Positions 25,379-35,811 are shown, counted from the first letter of the stretch. The stretch is 64,000 bases of DNA from Emticicia oligotrophica DSM 17448 (GCF_000263195.1 NC_018748.1:1116001-1180000), one strand, 5' to 3'. The notes: a model not told the origin generated them from the letters alone. Numbers and translations are program-made.

Positions 25379-26194
25379 TTAATTACCTTTCATGGCCGAC
25401 AACATACTTCCGTAAACGTTGTTTAATGAAGTAAGGTTATTAGTCAATTTAGCCATTTCATTTTTGAACTGTTGAGCCTCTTTCGATGCTTCAGACATAT
25501 CTTGCATAGCCGTAGAAAGGTTTCCGTAGAAAGCATTCATTGCTTTCAAGTGCTTATTAGTATCTTGTAATTCCAGTTCATAAACTGCATTCAAAGCACC
25601 CATATTTTGAGTGATTTTACTAAATTGTGAGCGATACTCTTGAGCATCTTTGGTTGCATCTGCCATGCTATTCATTGCTGTAACTGCTGTTCCATAAGCT
25701 GCATTCATAGCTGTTACTTGACCTGAAGCAGTCTTGATATTTTTAGCATAATCGCTTGTAGCAACTGTAGCATCAGTTAGGTCTGACATCTTAGCAACTT
25801 GGCTTGTTAAGCTTTGAATACCAGTTTTCAAACCATCAAAAACATCAGGAGTAATTTTGGCATTTGCCAACATATCATCCATTTTTGCAGTTAAACCCGC
25901 TCCTTGTGATGATGCTGCACTTCTTTTTGGAAGTTCGCCTTGAAAATCTTCAGCTAATTCTGGATAAACTTTTTCCCACTGATATTCTGTACTTGGGCGT
26001 AAAAACGACTGGAATGCATAAATTAAGAAGATAGCGGCCTCAGTACCCAAACCAATTGGAAGCATAAAATTGGCCCAGTCATAGTGCATAATTTTACCTA
26101 ATGCACCTAAGATTACTACTGATGCTCCTGCTCCATAAAAAAACGGAATAACTTTGTCCCAAAATAAACTTGTACCGTTGTTATTTGCTGCCAT
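25379..26194 (-). CDS. gldL: Gliding motility / type IX secretion protein GldL
   Basis: A 271-residue inner-membrane protein with two N-terminal helices (about 17-34 and 41-63). The second carries a buried glutamate, Glu52 in GLGTEAAIFLIYAF, like the proton-path Glu of GldL. A long cytoplasmic coiled-coil tail (about 90-271) has repeated phrases (MNAAYGTAVTAMNSMADATKDAQEYRS, MNAFYGNLSTAMQDMSEASKEAQQF, LNNVYGSMLSAMKG). It forms the stator-like motor with GldM. Confidence 0.95.
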   Translation of the reverse strand: MAANNNGTSLFWDKVIPFFYGAGASVVILGALGKIMHYDWANFMLPIGLGTEAAIFLIYAFQSFLRPSTEYQWEKVYPELAEDFQGELPKRSAASSQGAGLTAKMDDMLANAKITPDVFDGLKTGIQSLTSQVAKMSDLTDATVATSDYAKNIKTASGQVTAMNAAYGTAVTAMNSMADATKDAQEYRSQFSKITQNMGALNAVYELELQDTNKHLKAMNAFYGNLSTAMQDMSEASKEAQQFKNEMAKLTNNLTSLNNVYGSMLSAMKGN

Positions 26195-26350
26195 GTGTTT
26201 AAAAAGTTAAGAATTAAGCTTTAATTTAAAGGGGAATTTATTTTTACGTTTGAATATTATTTCAATTAACAAAGAAATGCGAAGGTACAAGTGATGTATT
26301 CTTTATTAGAACGAATACCTCAAGTTGTCCCTTCGCAATTCTCTTTATTA

Positions 26351-27454
26351 TTATTCTCTGCCTGGAACACTGCCCAGACGGTCCATTACACAACGAAAAC
26401 CTATATAAGAGCGGCGTTCATTTCGAAATTCATAAGTTCGAGTACCAGTCTCAAGGAAATAAGCTACGTCTTTCCAAGAACCACCTTTGATAATTTTTCG
26501 AGGTTCATTCTCGTCATTATAAACTGGGTTTAAATCCCAAGTTACAGGCATATATGACTCCGCATAAGCATCCTGACACCATTCTGCTACGTTTCCTGCC
26601 ATGTTAAATAGACCATAGTCATTAGGATTGAAAGCATTTGAGGGAGCTGTATATGGATACCCATCTGCTCGGTAATTACCTCTATATGGTTTAAAGTTTG
26701 CTAGGAAACATCCTTTTCCATTGGCAACGTAAGGATTACCCCAAGGATACTTTGCACCTTCTTTTCCACCTCGTGCCGCCCACTCCCACTCTGCTTCTGA
26801 AGGCAATCTAAATCTAGGAGATTTGAATAGGTTTTTCTGTGCACGATTATCATTAAGGAGCTTTGTACGCCACTTACAGAAGTAAACTGCTGCATCCCAA
26901 CTAACCCCTACAACTGGATAAGTATCAAATGCCGGTGATGAGTAGTAATACTCTGTCATTTGGTCGCCATTATGATAAGTAAAATCTTTACTCCACACCG
27001 CAGTATCAGGATAAAGTGTTGACATGATAAACTCTTCGCCTAAAACTGAAACTGAGTCAGTCATCATTGAATTAACGAATTGACGGTATTCATGATTGGT
27101 GATTTCAGTATCATCCATGTAAAATGGAACAATCGTAACACGTTTATTCATTGAAATTCTTGATGACATCACATCTTCATCAGCTTGCCCCATCATTAAT
27201 GAACCCGAAGGAATCAAAACCATTCCATTGGGAGCTGTTTGTTTATAGCCTTTACGAGAAGTTGCCATAATTTCTCCATCACGGATACCATCCATTCCAT
27301 TATCTTTTCCCCCAGTTTTGCCATTTTTAGCATTTTTACCGAAGAGACTTGAGAGACTTGGCTTTTTTCCTGACGAACCACATCCTTGCATAATAATGAT
27401 TGGAGCAATCACTAATAGACTTTTCAAAAAGGTCTTTAACATTTTCTTGTTCAT
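26351..27454 (-). CDS. gldK: Gliding motility / type IX secretion lipoprotein GldK
   Basis: A 367-residue lipoprotein. I choose the ATG at 27454 (MNKKMLKTFLKSLL), which puts the lipobox IMQGC at residues 21-25; an in-frame ATG four codons upstream is also possible. After a Lys/Gly-rich linker comes a formylglycine-generating-enzyme/sulfatase-modifying-like domain (about 80-360; VPFYMDDTEITNHEYRQFV, RLPSEAEWEWAARGG, NMAGNVAEWCQDAY, RKIIKGGSWKD, YIGFRCVMD), as expected for GldK/PorK. It forms the ring under the outer membrane with GldN and heads the operon. Confidence 0.95.
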   Translation of the reverse strand: MNKKMLKTFLKSLLVIAPIIIMQGCGSSGKKPSLSSLFGKNAKNGKTGGKDNGMDGIRDGEIMATSRKGYKQTAPNGMVLIPSGSLMMGQADEDVMSSRISMNKRVTIVPFYMDDTEITNHEYRQFVNSMMTDSVSVLGEEFIMSTLYPDTAVWSKDFTYHNGDQMTEYYYSSPAFDTYPVVGVSWDAAVYFCKWRTKLLNDNRAQKNLFKSPRFRLPSEAEWEWAARGGKEGAKYPWGNPYVANGKGCFLANFKPYRGNYRADGYPYTAPSNAFNPNDYGLFNMAGNVAEWCQDAYAESYMPVTWDLNPVYNDENEPRKIIKGGSWKDVAYFLETGTRTYEFRNERRSYIGFRCVMDRLGSVPGRE

Positions 27455-27783
27455 AGCTGAAAACAAGTTATTTATCTATTTTTTGGTACTGATAATTTCG
27501 ACAATATAGAAACGTGACTATTCAAATCAATATTGCATTAGCCTACAAAGTTATGAAAAAAAATAAGTTTTTCCGACAACTATCAACTCATTAAGCAATT
27601 ATTAAGCCAAAAAAGATATTTAAAATTTTCTCAATACCTATTCTTAGGTATTTCCTTTACTTTTACAAAAGTGCTTGAAACTTTTATGCTATTAATAATG
27701 AATAAAGCTGATAGCAATTTTACTCTTTATGAGTGTAAATCATAGTAAAACAACTTTACACAAAGTATTCTAAACTAATACCA
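27455..27783. other. Gap upstream of gldK (329 bp)
   Basis: Contains the gldK promoter (-7 element at 27546-27553, minus) and a small hairpin, AATACCTA/TAGGTATT (27633-27640/27645-27652). The rest is AT-rich and no gene was recognised. Confidence 0.5.
27546..27553 (-). promoter_or_regulatory. -7 promoter element of the gldKLMN operon
   Basis: On the minus strand TAACTTTG matches TAnnTTTG, and a TTG-containing -33 candidate lies about 22 bp upstream (near 27576-27580). The leader would be about 85 nt. Confidence 0.45.
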
Positions 27784-28722
27784 TTAATAGCGATATCTAG
27801 GCGTACGAACAATTGATTTCTTACCTGCCCTTAATGCAGCTAAAGAATAGCTTAAAAGTAACTCATGAGAGGTAGCACTCTTAGCATTTTTTCCACCAAC
27901 AATTACATCAATAGCATAACCTACTCGTAAACTCCCATCCATGAGATTTGCCCCTATCAATGCCGACCCAGCATCGCCAGTTCGATAACTCGCTCCTAAC
28001 CAATAACGGCCATCATATGTAGCAATTGCACCCGCCTCTGCCGAAAAGCTATTCAAATCAGACTTAATGATAAACATTGGGCTTACATCAACTGTATAAG
28101 ATACTCCTATTAATACACTTCCTGTTAGATACGCACTACGTTTCAAAGTATTATTGGCAGCAGTGCCCAATCCAAACTTAGGTTCGTTGATATGATTCAT
28201 TGAAAGCCCGAGTGTGTAAGATGGATTGTTTAGATAAAGACCCGCTCCTAAATCAACTGCTGATTGGCTTACTCTACCAGTGGCTAAAAGTGGGTCACCT
28301 TCATCGCGAGCACGCAAACGGCTATAATCAATTCCTCTATTAAAGAAACCACCACTTACACCAATACCTAGCTGGCTTCCCCCGATTGGCATTTGATAGG
28401 CATAAGATAGCTTAAAATCACGTTGGGTACTTGCTCCAATTTTGTCATTAACAAAAGTAAGTCCTACCCCACTTTTAATCATCTTTAAAGGTACATTTGC
28501 CGATATTACTTGAGAGACAGGGGCTCCACCATCATCGAAGGTACTTTGATAACCCAAATACTGAGTACGATAAATTGCCTGAAAACGAGTAACATTTTCA
28601 GAGCCAGCAGTTGCAGGATTTAAAAACAACTGATTATATATATAATGCGTAAACTGAGCGTCTTGTTGAGCATTGGCTCCAAACGACACTACTAACAAAA
28701 TAATATAATAAATTTTTCTCAT
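27784..28722 (-). CDS. PorP/SprF-family type IX secretion membrane protein
   Basis: A 312-residue predicted outer-membrane beta-barrel with a signal peptide (MRKIYYIILLVVSFGANAQ). I start at the ATG at 28722; 13 more codons are possible upstream but would disrupt the signal. Family features: QQDAQFTHYIYNQLFLNPATAG directly after the signal, then VSQVISANVPL and GVGLTFVNDKIGA. PorP/SprF proteins bind PorE-type anchors and work with T9SS. It lies upstream of gldK in the same direction but with its own gap of 329 bp. Confidence 0.93.
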   Translation of the reverse strand: MRKIYYIILLVVSFGANAQQDAQFTHYIYNQLFLNPATAGSENVTRFQAIYRTQYLGYQSTFDDGGAPVSQVISANVPLKMIKSGVGLTFVNDKIGASTQRDFKLSYAYQMPIGGSQLGIGVSGGFFNRGIDYSRLRARDEGDPLLATGRVSQSAVDLGAGLYLNNPSYTLGLSMNHINEPKFGLGTAANNTLKRSAYLTGSVLIGVSYTVDVSPMFIIKSDLNSFSAEAGAIATYDGRYWLGASYRTGDAGSALIGANLMDGSLRVGYAIDVIVGGKNAKSATSHELLLSYSLAALRAGKKSIVRTPRYRY

Positions 28723-28873
28723 ATATGGGCTAAATAGTCGTTTACAGAAAACAATAATCAATAGACGAACTACGAAGTAGTTTATTCGGTAAAGCCTTTA
28801 GGATTGACTGATGTTTTCTATTCTATTGGCAATTTAATTAATAATTTGAATTCATAATACCATAACGAAAAAA

Positions 28874-28902
28874 AATAGGCTAAACTTGTGGTTTAGCCTA
28901 TT
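28874..28902 (-). terminator. Terminator of the hemD / DUF4271 unit
   Basis: A perfect 12-bp stem, AATAGGCTAAAC (28874-28885/28891-28902), with a run of T on the minus-strand side, 12 bp beyond the hemD stop. Confidence 0.75.
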
Positions 28903-28914
28903 AACTTATTTTTA

Positions 28915-29700
28915 TTAAATGTTGTTTGCTTTTTTTATGTAAAGTTCTAGAGCTCCTGTCATTGAAGGAGCATTTGGCAATGGAGCTTCAATATCAAGAA
29001 TAAAACCAGCTTCACGAATAGCCTTGGCTGTTGTTGGACCAAAAGCTGCTAAACGCGTATTGTTTTGCTTCCAGTCTGGGAAGTTATGATTCAACGATGT
29101 AATTCCCGAAGGGCTATAGAAACAAATGATATCGTAGAATACCTCTGTTAAATCTGATAAATCTGAAGGCACTGTTTCGTACATAACTGCTTCAGTTAAG
29201 TGCAAATCATTACGATTCATCAAATTTGGGATATCATTGCTACGAATATTTGAGCAAGGGAATAAAAACTTTTCGCTTTTATGCTTCAAAATTAGAGCCT
29301 CTAAATCAGCGGCTGTTTTCTGACCTACAAATATTTTACGTTTTCTAATAACAATGTATTTTTGTAGATAATTGGCCGTTTGTTCAGAAATACAAAAATA
29401 CTTCATATCAATTGGTATCTCGATACGCAATTCTTTGGCAATACGGAAGAAATTATCGACAGCATTTCTACTAGTAAAAATTACAGCAGTGTGTGCTAAA
29501 ATATCAATCTTTTGTCGACGAAAATCACGGTGGTCTAGGCCTCTTATTTCTATGAAAGAGCGAAAATCCACTTTTAAATTAAACTTTTTGGCTAACTCAA
29601 AATACGGAGACTTGTCATCTGTTGGTCTCGGTTGGGTAACCAATATACTCTCCACTTTACGGAGACGGTCTTGAGCTATTTTCTCTGTTACTGCACTCAT
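28915..29700 (-). CDS. hemD: Uroporphyrinogen-III synthase
   Basis: A 261-residue two-lobed HemD-family protein that cyclises hydroxymethylbilane to uroporphyrinogen III in haem synthesis. Typical features are SILVTQPRPTDDKSPYFELAKKF, the lobe motif VIFTSRNAVDNFF and FYSPSGITSLNHNFPDW, and AAFGPTTAKAIREAGF near the C-terminus. It lies between the DUF4271 and PorP/SprF genes; a similar neighbourhood next to T9SS genes occurs in other Bacteroidota (from memory). Single start candidate. Confidence 0.92.
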   Translation of the reverse strand: MSAVTEKIAQDRLRKVESILVTQPRPTDDKSPYFELAKKFNLKVDFRSFIEIRGLDHRDFRRQKIDILAHTAVIFTSRNAVDNFFRIAKELRIEIPIDMKYFCISEQTANYLQKYIVIRKRKIFVGQKTAADLEALILKHKSEKFLFPCSNIRSNDIPNLMNRNDLHLTEAVMYETVPSDLSDLTEVFYDIICFYSPSGITSLNHNFPDWKQNNTRLAAFGPTTAKAIREAGFILDIEAPLPNAPSMTGALELYIKKANNI

Positions 29701-29772
29701 CCAAATTGCGGGTTTTCAAGTACAAAATTTTATTTGGTTTTTATCTTTAATGATGCTTCAAAAAAGAGAGCA

Positions 29773-30963
29773 TCACGTGGCAAACCTAATGCCAAGAATA
29801 ACGGGCAATATTTCTACGATACAAAGGTAAGAAATTAAATATAGACTTTGTATAGGAATACTACGAATTATGGTAAAATATAGAATAAAAAATCTGATTA
29901 CATAAAATGCTACTACTGGTGGGAAAAGATATACTTGCCAGTCGAAATTGTGTGGGAGATAGTTCATAAAGAGCACTAATAGAACTATAACCAACGATGA
30001 ATAGAATAAACTTGATGCTTGGATAATCTTGAAATAATGCAAATCAACAACTTTTTCAAGATTAAAAAGTTGCCCGATTAAGCCAATGAAAAAGTATTTA
30101 ACAACTAAACCTACAAATACAATCAAGCAAATACGTAAATAATTTGAAAGTAAAATTCCGAGGGTATCACCTTCTTGCAAAATAGCTCTCGCACCAAATA
30201 CCTGTACCCCTTTACTTTGTAAGAGCATATAGAATAAACCTATAATCAAACTCAGAAGTATGATAAATAATACATTCGTTCGGTTAAGTGGTTTATTTAT
30301 TAAAAAGGATTGCTCACGAACTAATGTATTGAAAAGGTCTTTGGGGTTAAAATACCTTTGAAAAGCTCTGATATAGGAATTTGATAAATAGGAAAATACA
30401 ATTAAAATAAAAACTGATGTAAGAATGATATAATTACGGTAGGGAGCTGGCGTACGAGGCTTGGCTGTAATACCCGATTCGGCTAAAACAATAGGCTTTT
30501 GATTAAGCGAACGTTTATATCCTAATAAAAGCTTTTTATCTTCTATATTATTCGAGCCATAGAGGGTTACGTAAATGGTAGGTTGCTCATATACTCTATA
30601 AAGACTATCTACGCTCAAAACAATCCATTTACCAACTGGAATTTTCTGACGCAACGAACCATTGATAAACAAGAAATTATCATCCTTTTGAGAATATACT
30701 AAAAGATTATAGCCTCTATTATTTTGAATATCGCAAAATACAGTATGTGAAGGATATCCGATGTGTTGCTCAGAAATATAAGGGATGTATGCCTTCATGC
30801 GGTCGTTATACACTTGCCAATCATCATGAAAATCATGCACCAAAAAGTATTGGTCATTAGGCCCAACCGTTGTAGCAAAGGTATTAGATGCAACAAATAG
30901 CAAAAGTATGTAAAGTAGCTTTTTCAAAGGCCTGTTTTTAAAATTTTTCGCAAAATTAAACAA
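29773..30963 (-). CDS. DUF4271-containing integral membrane protein
   Basis: A 396-residue protein with an N-terminal signal or anchor (LLYILLLFVASNTFA), an extracytoplasmic domain of about 140 residues, one helix at about 178-196, and six or so C-terminal helices (NVLFIILLSLIIGLFYML through ILPVILGIRF). This is the Bacteroidota DUF4271 architecture. Family function is unknown. It lies 72 bp upstream of hemD in the same direction, and the pairing suggests co-expression. The preceding gene is sucD, whose terminator lies at 30964-30994. Confidence 0.85.
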   Translation of the reverse strand: MFNFAKNFKNRPLKKLLYILLLFVASNTFATTVGPNDQYFLVHDFHDDWQVYNDRMKAYIPYISEQHIGYPSHTVFCDIQNNRGYNLLVYSQKDDNFLFINGSLRQKIPVGKWIVLSVDSLYRVYEQPTIYVTLYGSNNIEDKKLLLGYKRSLNQKPIVLAESGITAKPRTPAPYRNYIILTSVFILIVFSYLSNSYIRAFQRYFNPKDLFNTLVREQSFLINKPLNRTNVLFIILLSLIIGLFYMLLQSKGVQVFGARAILQEGDTLGILLSNYLRICLIVFVGLVVKYFFIGLIGQLFNLEKVVDLHYFKIIQASSLFYSSLVIVLLVLFMNYLPHNFDWQVYLFPPVVAFYVIRFFILYFTIIRSIPIQSLYLISYLCIVEILPVILGIRFAT

Positions 30964-30994
30964 AAAAGGTCAGACTTGGTGAGTCTGACCTTTT
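30964..30994 (-). terminator. Terminator of sucD
   Basis: A perfect 13-bp stem, AAAAGGTCAGACT (30964-30976/30982-30994), loop TGGTG. On the minus strand it ends in TTTTTTG. It lies between the sucD stop and the DUF4271 start. Confidence 0.75.
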
Positions 30995-31074
30995 GTTTTT
31001 ATTTGTAGGTATCAGAATTCAAAGATTTTAGCTTGTTTTAGCGGCTTCTTAGTATCTGCTATTTCCCTTCAGAT

Positions 31075-31950
31075 TTATGCTTTTCCGAGTGCTTTCAACA
31101 TCGTAACACCGATTTCTGCTGGAGATGCTACCACGTGGATTCCACATTCTGCCATGATTTTCATCTTAGCAGCAGCCGTATCATCAGCACCGCCAATGAT
31201 TGCTCCTGCATGACCCATACGACGACCTTTTGGAGCTGTTTGACCAGCGATAAAACCAACTACTGGTTTTGTACCGTTTTCTTTAATCCAACGAGCTGCT
31301 TCGGCTTCCATTCCACCACCAATTTCACCAATCATTACGATACCCTCTGTTTCTGGGTCGTTCATCAAAAGTTCAACCGCCTCTTTAGTAGTTGTTCCGA
31401 TAATCGGGTCACCACCGATACCGATAGCAGTTGTTTGGCCAAGACCTACTTTAGATAACTGGTCAACGGCTTCGTATGTTAAAGTACCTGATTTTGATAC
31501 AACACCGATTGTCCCTTTTTTGAAGATAAAGCCTGGCATGATACCTACTTTACATTCTTCTGCCGTAATAACACCTGGGCAGTTAGGGCCAATCAAACGT
31601 GCGTTTTTACCTTGAAGATATGACTTTGCAGTAACCATATCTTTTGTTGGAATACCTTCAGTAATACAAACGATTACTTTGATACCTGCATCAGCTGCTT
31701 CCATGATGGCATCAGCTGCAAATGCTGGCGGCACGAAAATAATTGAGACATCGGCTCCTGTATCAGCAACTGCTTGCTCAACAGTATTGAAAACAGGGCG
31801 GTCAAGGTGCAATTGTCCACCTTTTCCTGGTGTTACACCACCAACGACATTTGTGCCGTATTCAATCATCTGACTCGCATGAAAAGTACCTTCCGAGCCA
31901 GTAAAACCTTGTACGATTACCTTAGAGTTTTTATTTACAAGAACGCTCAT
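31075..31950 (-). CDS. sucD: Succinate-CoA ligase, alpha subunit
   Basis: A 291-residue subunit of the TCA-cycle enzyme that makes succinate and ATP/GTP from succinyl-CoA. The N-terminal CoA-binding Rossmann domain shows [13 protein letters not shown] and GVTPGKGG. The phosphohistidine is in [13 protein letters not shown] and [10 protein letters not shown] is the conserved ligand loop. Length matches the family. The beta subunit gene (sucC) is not adjacent and is not in the window. Confidence 0.97.
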   Translation of the reverse strand: MSVLVNKNSKVIVQGFTGSEGTFHASQMIEYGTNVVGGVTPGKGGQLHLDRPVFNTVEQAVADTGADVSIIFVPPAFAADAIMEAADAGIKVIVCITEGIPTKDMVTAKSYLQGKNARLIGPNCPGVITAEECKVGIMPGFIFKKGTIGVVSKSGTLTYEAVDQLSKVGLGQTTAIGIGGDPIIGTTTKEAVELLMNDPETEGIVMIGEIGGGMEAEAARWIKENGTKPVVGFIAGQTAPKGRRMGHAGAIIGGADDTAAAKMKIMAECGIHVVASPAEIGVTMLKALGKA

Positions 31951-32258
31951 TATTTTCGTATTTTTTGAATTTTACGTAAAAGTAGTTTGAAATGAGAAAA
32001 GTACAAAATGAATTTAAGAATTACGAATTATGAATTGCAAATCTAATATCTAAATCACTGATAATCAATATCTTAATTTTTAATTAATTTTTGCTAAAAT
32101 TTTATAGTTCTTTGAAAACTTTAACGTATTTTCAATAATTATTCAAATTTATACCACTTTTGCTCAAAATTTTATTAGTCGATTTTCTGCTCAGAAAAAA
32201 CGAAAAAATCCCCAAACCTAAGAAAAGCTTGAGGATTTTGTTTATTTAAGAATTGAGC
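31951..32258. other. Gap between sucD and the RND gene (308 bp)
   Basis: Holds the sucD upstream region, an AATTTAAGAATTACGAATT-type AT-rich repeat at about 32009-32036, and the RND operon terminator at 32205-32239. No gene recognised. Confidence 0.5.
32205..32239 (-). terminator. Terminator of the RND efflux operon
   Basis: An 11-bp stem with one mismatch (32205-32215/32229-32239). The minus-strand 3' side is TTTTTTCG. It lies about 20 bp beyond the RND stop. Confidence 0.65.
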
Positions 32259-35200
32259 TTATGCCTCAACTTGTTTTTTTCGAAACCATTTATCTCGCAC
32301 ACGCTCATTGATGTAGTACAAACAAGGTACAATCACTAATGTAAGTACTGTCGAGAAACTAAGTCCAAAAATGATTGTCCAAGCCAAGATTCCCCAGAAA
32401 ACAGCACTATCTCCGCCAATTACCACGTGTGGGTCAAGGTGCGTAAACATCGTTACGAAATCCATACTTATACCTAAAGCCAAAGGAACGAGACCCAAAA
32501 TGGCAGCAGAAGCTGTAAGTAACACTGGGGTTAGGCGTACGCCTCCTGCTTCCACGATAGCATCTTTCAAAGCGTAGCCCCTACTACGTAATTCATCGGT
32601 AAACTCAATAAGCAAAATACCGTTTTTCACCACAATACCTGCCAATGCAATAATACCTACACCCGACATAATTACGGAGAATGTCATGCCAAAAGCCATG
32701 AATCCTAAGAATACCCCAATGAATGATAATAGAATTGTTACGAAAATGATAAATGGTTTTACTACCGAGTTGAACTGCGTTGCAAGAATCAAATAAATCA
32801 ATAAAACTGCCGCTCCTAACGCTCCTAACAAAAACATCATTGATTCCATCTGCTCTTCTTGCTCACCACCCATTTTTACTGTGTATCCACTCGGAACTTC
32901 CATCTCGTTGATTACTTTACTTTGAATCTCGGCCACAATTTCGTTGGCATTATAACCATTCAATACTTCTGAGCCTAAAGTAATAATACGTTGTTGATTC
33001 TTGCGATTAATCTGGCTAAATGTAGTCGAATAACTAATATTTGCTACCGAATTAAGCGGAACCTGACGCAACATTCCACCCATGTTCATATCGCGGTAAG
33101 TGATATTCATACTCAAAAGTTTTTCAACTTGATTACGGTCATCCGCTTTCAAACGCAACTGAATTGGGTATTCTTCTTTATCATCTCTAAATTTCGAGAT
33201 TTCTGCACCAAACAAGGCTGTACGAATCGCCAAGGCAATCTGCGAAGTACTGATACCTTCTCTTTGGGCTTTAACTTTATCTACATCAACAATAATTTCT
33301 GGCTTATTAGTAATCAAATCTGACTTCAATTCTTCGATACCTTGAATACCAGCGGCAGTAATACGTTTGCGTACTTCTTTTTCAATACTTATGAGTTTAT
33401 TGAAATCATCTCCAGCAATCTCTACCGAAATTGGTTTACCCGTTGGAGGGCCGTTGTTTTCTCTTTGTACTGAAATTTCACTACCCGGAATTCCTTGAAT
33501 CTCCTTACGCATTTCTTCTAAAAGTTTGGCAGAAGAAATATCTCCACGTAACTCTTTCTTCACGAAAGCTACGGTTACTTTCGATTTCTGAGGCGTAGCA
33601 GAGCGGTCTGGATTGAATGGGTCACCTGCATTTTTACCTACATTCGAAATCACTGAGTTAATAGCTCCCTCTGCTTTATTGCGTTTGATTACACCAAACA
33701 CTTTGGTTTCAATTACTTTCGTCACTGAGTCAGTTACACGAGCATCCGTTCCTACCGGCATTACATTATAAACATAAATATAATCTGGTTCTCCGCTTGG
33801 GAAGAAGATTACTTTTGGCTTCACTATTCCCAATAACACGAATGTCATAATCAATAAACCAAACATACTTAATACGGCAAATACTGGTCGGTAGCCTATA
33901 ATTACCCAAGAAATGAGGTTACGATAAGCCTGTTTGAAGCGTGGTAATGCTCCATTCTGGAATGGAAGAATAACCTTTGGTGTTAATACAAAGTGATTAA
34001 AGGCATAAAGAAGAGCAATTAACACAATGAAATTTCCGATACCAACATTCATCAAATAACCCGGAACAGCAATAATTGCCATTATAATCAGTGGACGTTG
34101 AATGGCACGGAAACTGGTATCAGCGTGGTCTTCTTCTTCATGGCGTTTCATGAATGAAATAGCAAAAACTGGATTCATCACATAAGCTACAATCAAAGAA
34201 GCTAATAAGGTATAAATCAAGGTAATAGGTAAAAATTTCATGAATTCACCCACAATACCTGGCCAGAACAAAAGCGGGAAGAAAGGAGCAATGGTTGTAA
34301 GTGTACCCGATAATACTGGCAAAAATACTTCTGAGGCTGCTAACGCAACTGCTTCCTTAATTGTTAGATTCTTGAATTTATTGAATAAACGGTGAGCATT
34401 TTCGATTACCACTATGGCATCGTCAACCACAATACCCAAACCTAACAAAAACGCAAACAATACAATGGTATTCAGTGAAAACCCTGAGAACCAAAGCGGA
34501 ATAAAGGCAATCAAAGCAGAGAGCGGTACTGAAAGTCCAACAAAGATGGCGTCACGAACACCCATAAAGAACATCAATACAATTACTACGAAAATAAAGC
34601 CCAAAACAACCGTATTTACTAGGTCGTTGATTTCGCTTTTTACACGCTCCGAAGTATCAGCCGTAATTTTTGCTTGTAATCCTGGAGGGAAACGGTCTTC
34701 ACGGTACTTTTCTAACAACTTTTCAATACGCTCCGACACCGCAATTACGTTAGCACCTGCACGCTTAACAACGTTAAGTGTTACAACTGATTTACCATCT
34801 AAACGAGCAAAATCTTGTTGTTCTTCATGGCTATCTCTTACATCAGCTACATCGCCCAAACGAACAGTTGCACCTGTAGAAGTACGTACTTGAATATTTT
34901 GAATCTGGTCAACTGTCTTGAATTCACCTTTCACACGAATGGTTCGGCGAACATTATCGACATTCAATTCACCACCCGAAATATTGATATTTTCACCCTG
35001 CACGGCACTTTGTACGTCATAGAAAGTCAAACCAGTCGATTGCATTTTGTACAAATCAAGGTTAATTTGAATTTCACGCTTTAAAGTACCGACAATGTCA
35101 ACCTTCGTAATTTCTGGATATGATTCAATTTCATCTTGAAGCTCTTCAGCATAATCTTTCAGTTTTTCGAGCGAAAAATTACCAACTAGGTTGATGTTCA

Positions 35201-35672
35201 TAATCGGAAACTCCGAAAAGTTCACATCTTGAGCCGTTGGACCACTATCGAGTTTTTGTGGTAAATCACGCTTCGATTTATCAACTGCATCACGCACACG
35301 TTGAAGTGCGACTTCTACTTTTACATCAGGATTAAATTCAATCAAAATTACTGATACGTCTTGTAAAGCATTTGATTTAATGCGTTTTACACCCGTAATT
35401 GTTTTTAGCTGTTTTTCAATTGGCTTATTAATTACGTTTTCGATATCAGCTGGTGTAGTACCAAAATAAATGGTTTGCACATAAATTTGTGGCACTTTAA
35501 TATCAGGAAACTGCTCTTTTGGTAGGTTGAAGTAAATACCTAAACCTGCCAAGAAAATCATTATCGTAAAGATATATACCGTCGTTTGGTTGTTTCCTAA
35601 CCAACGAACGAGGTTATATATTGACCCACTTCCGTGAGGCAAATCTTGGTCTTGTAAATTTTCTTTTTCCAT
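32259..35672 (-). CDS. RND-family efflux permease (AcrB/HAE-like)
   Basis: A 1137-residue inner-membrane proton/drug antiporter. Topology is the RND pattern of two repeats of one helix, a periplasmic loop and five helices. The TM4 proton-relay motif GIVVDDAIVVIENAHR and the FNDL-like core are present, and IPGSEISVQREN...GPPTGKPISVEIAG fits the AcrB/D/F fold. It extrudes drugs or other toxic solutes together with the adaptor and TolC-type genes upstream (all same strand, TetR - TolC - adaptor - RND). The substrate cannot be told from sequence. Confidence 0.95.
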   Translation of the reverse strand: MEKENLQDQDLPHGSGSIYNLVRWLGNNQTTVYIFTIMIFLAGLGIYFNLPKEQFPDIKVPQIYVQTIYFGTTPADIENVINKPIEKQLKTITGVKRIKSNALQDVSVILIEFNPDVKVEVALQRVRDAVDKSKRDLPQKLDSGPTAQDVNFSEFPIMNINLVGNFSLEKLKDYAEELQDEIESYPEITKVDIVGTLKREIQINLDLYKMQSTGLTFYDVQSAVQGENINISGGELNVDNVRRTIRVKGEFKTVDQIQNIQVRTSTGATVRLGDVADVRDSHEEQQDFARLDGKSVVTLNVVKRAGANVIAVSERIEKLLEKYREDRFPPGLQAKITADTSERVKSEINDLVNTVVLGFIFVVIVLMFFMGVRDAIFVGLSVPLSALIAFIPLWFSGFSLNTIVLFAFLLGLGIVVDDAIVVIENAHRLFNKFKNLTIKEAVALAASEVFLPVLSGTLTTIAPFFPLLFWPGIVGEFMKFLPITLIYTLLASLIVAYVMNPVFAISFMKRHEEEDHADTSFRAIQRPLIIMAIIAVPGYLMNVGIGNFIVLIALLYAFNHFVLTPKVILPFQNGALPRFKQAYRNLISWVIIGYRPVFAVLSMFGLLIMTFVLLGIVKPKVIFFPSGEPDYIYVYNVMPVGTDARVTDSVTKVIETKVFGVIKRNKAEGAINSVISNVGKNAGDPFNPDRSATPQKSKVTVAFVKKELRGDISSAKLLEEMRKEIQGIPGSEISVQRENNGPPTGKPISVEIAGDDFNKLISIEKEVRKRITAAGIQGIEELKSDLITNKPEIIVDVDKVKAQREGISTSQIALAIRTALFGAEISKFRDDKEEYPIQLRLKADDRNQVEKLLSMNITYRDMNMGGMLRQVPLNSVANISYSTTFSQINRKNQQRIITLGSEVLNGYNANEIVAEIQSKVINEMEVPSGYTVKMGGEQEEQMESMMFLLGALGAAVLLIYLILATQFNSVVKPFIIFVTILLSFIGVFLGFMAFGMTFSVIMSGVGIIALAGIVVKNGILLIEFTDELRSRGYALKDAIVEAGGVRLTPVLLTASAAILGLVPLALGISMDFVTMFTHLDPHVVIGGDSAVFWGILAWTIIFGLSFSTVLTLVIVPCLYYINERVRDKWFRKKQVEA

Positions 35673-35811
35673 AATCCAAATGCCTCGCTTAAATCCAAAT
35701 TCTTGAAGAAAAGGAATTTAAAAGGAGGACTTGTTAAAGGTCTTTTTGTGAGAAAAAGTTTAAATATTTTTTTTGGCCCTCTTTTATTTGAGAGGGCTTT
35801 TGTTGAGTCTT

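Noticed and set aside
35776-35797. GCCCTCT hairpin between adaptor and RND genes as operon terminator
   Set aside because: Its T-tract is on the plus side, and both genes are on the minus strand; it cannot be the normal terminator there.
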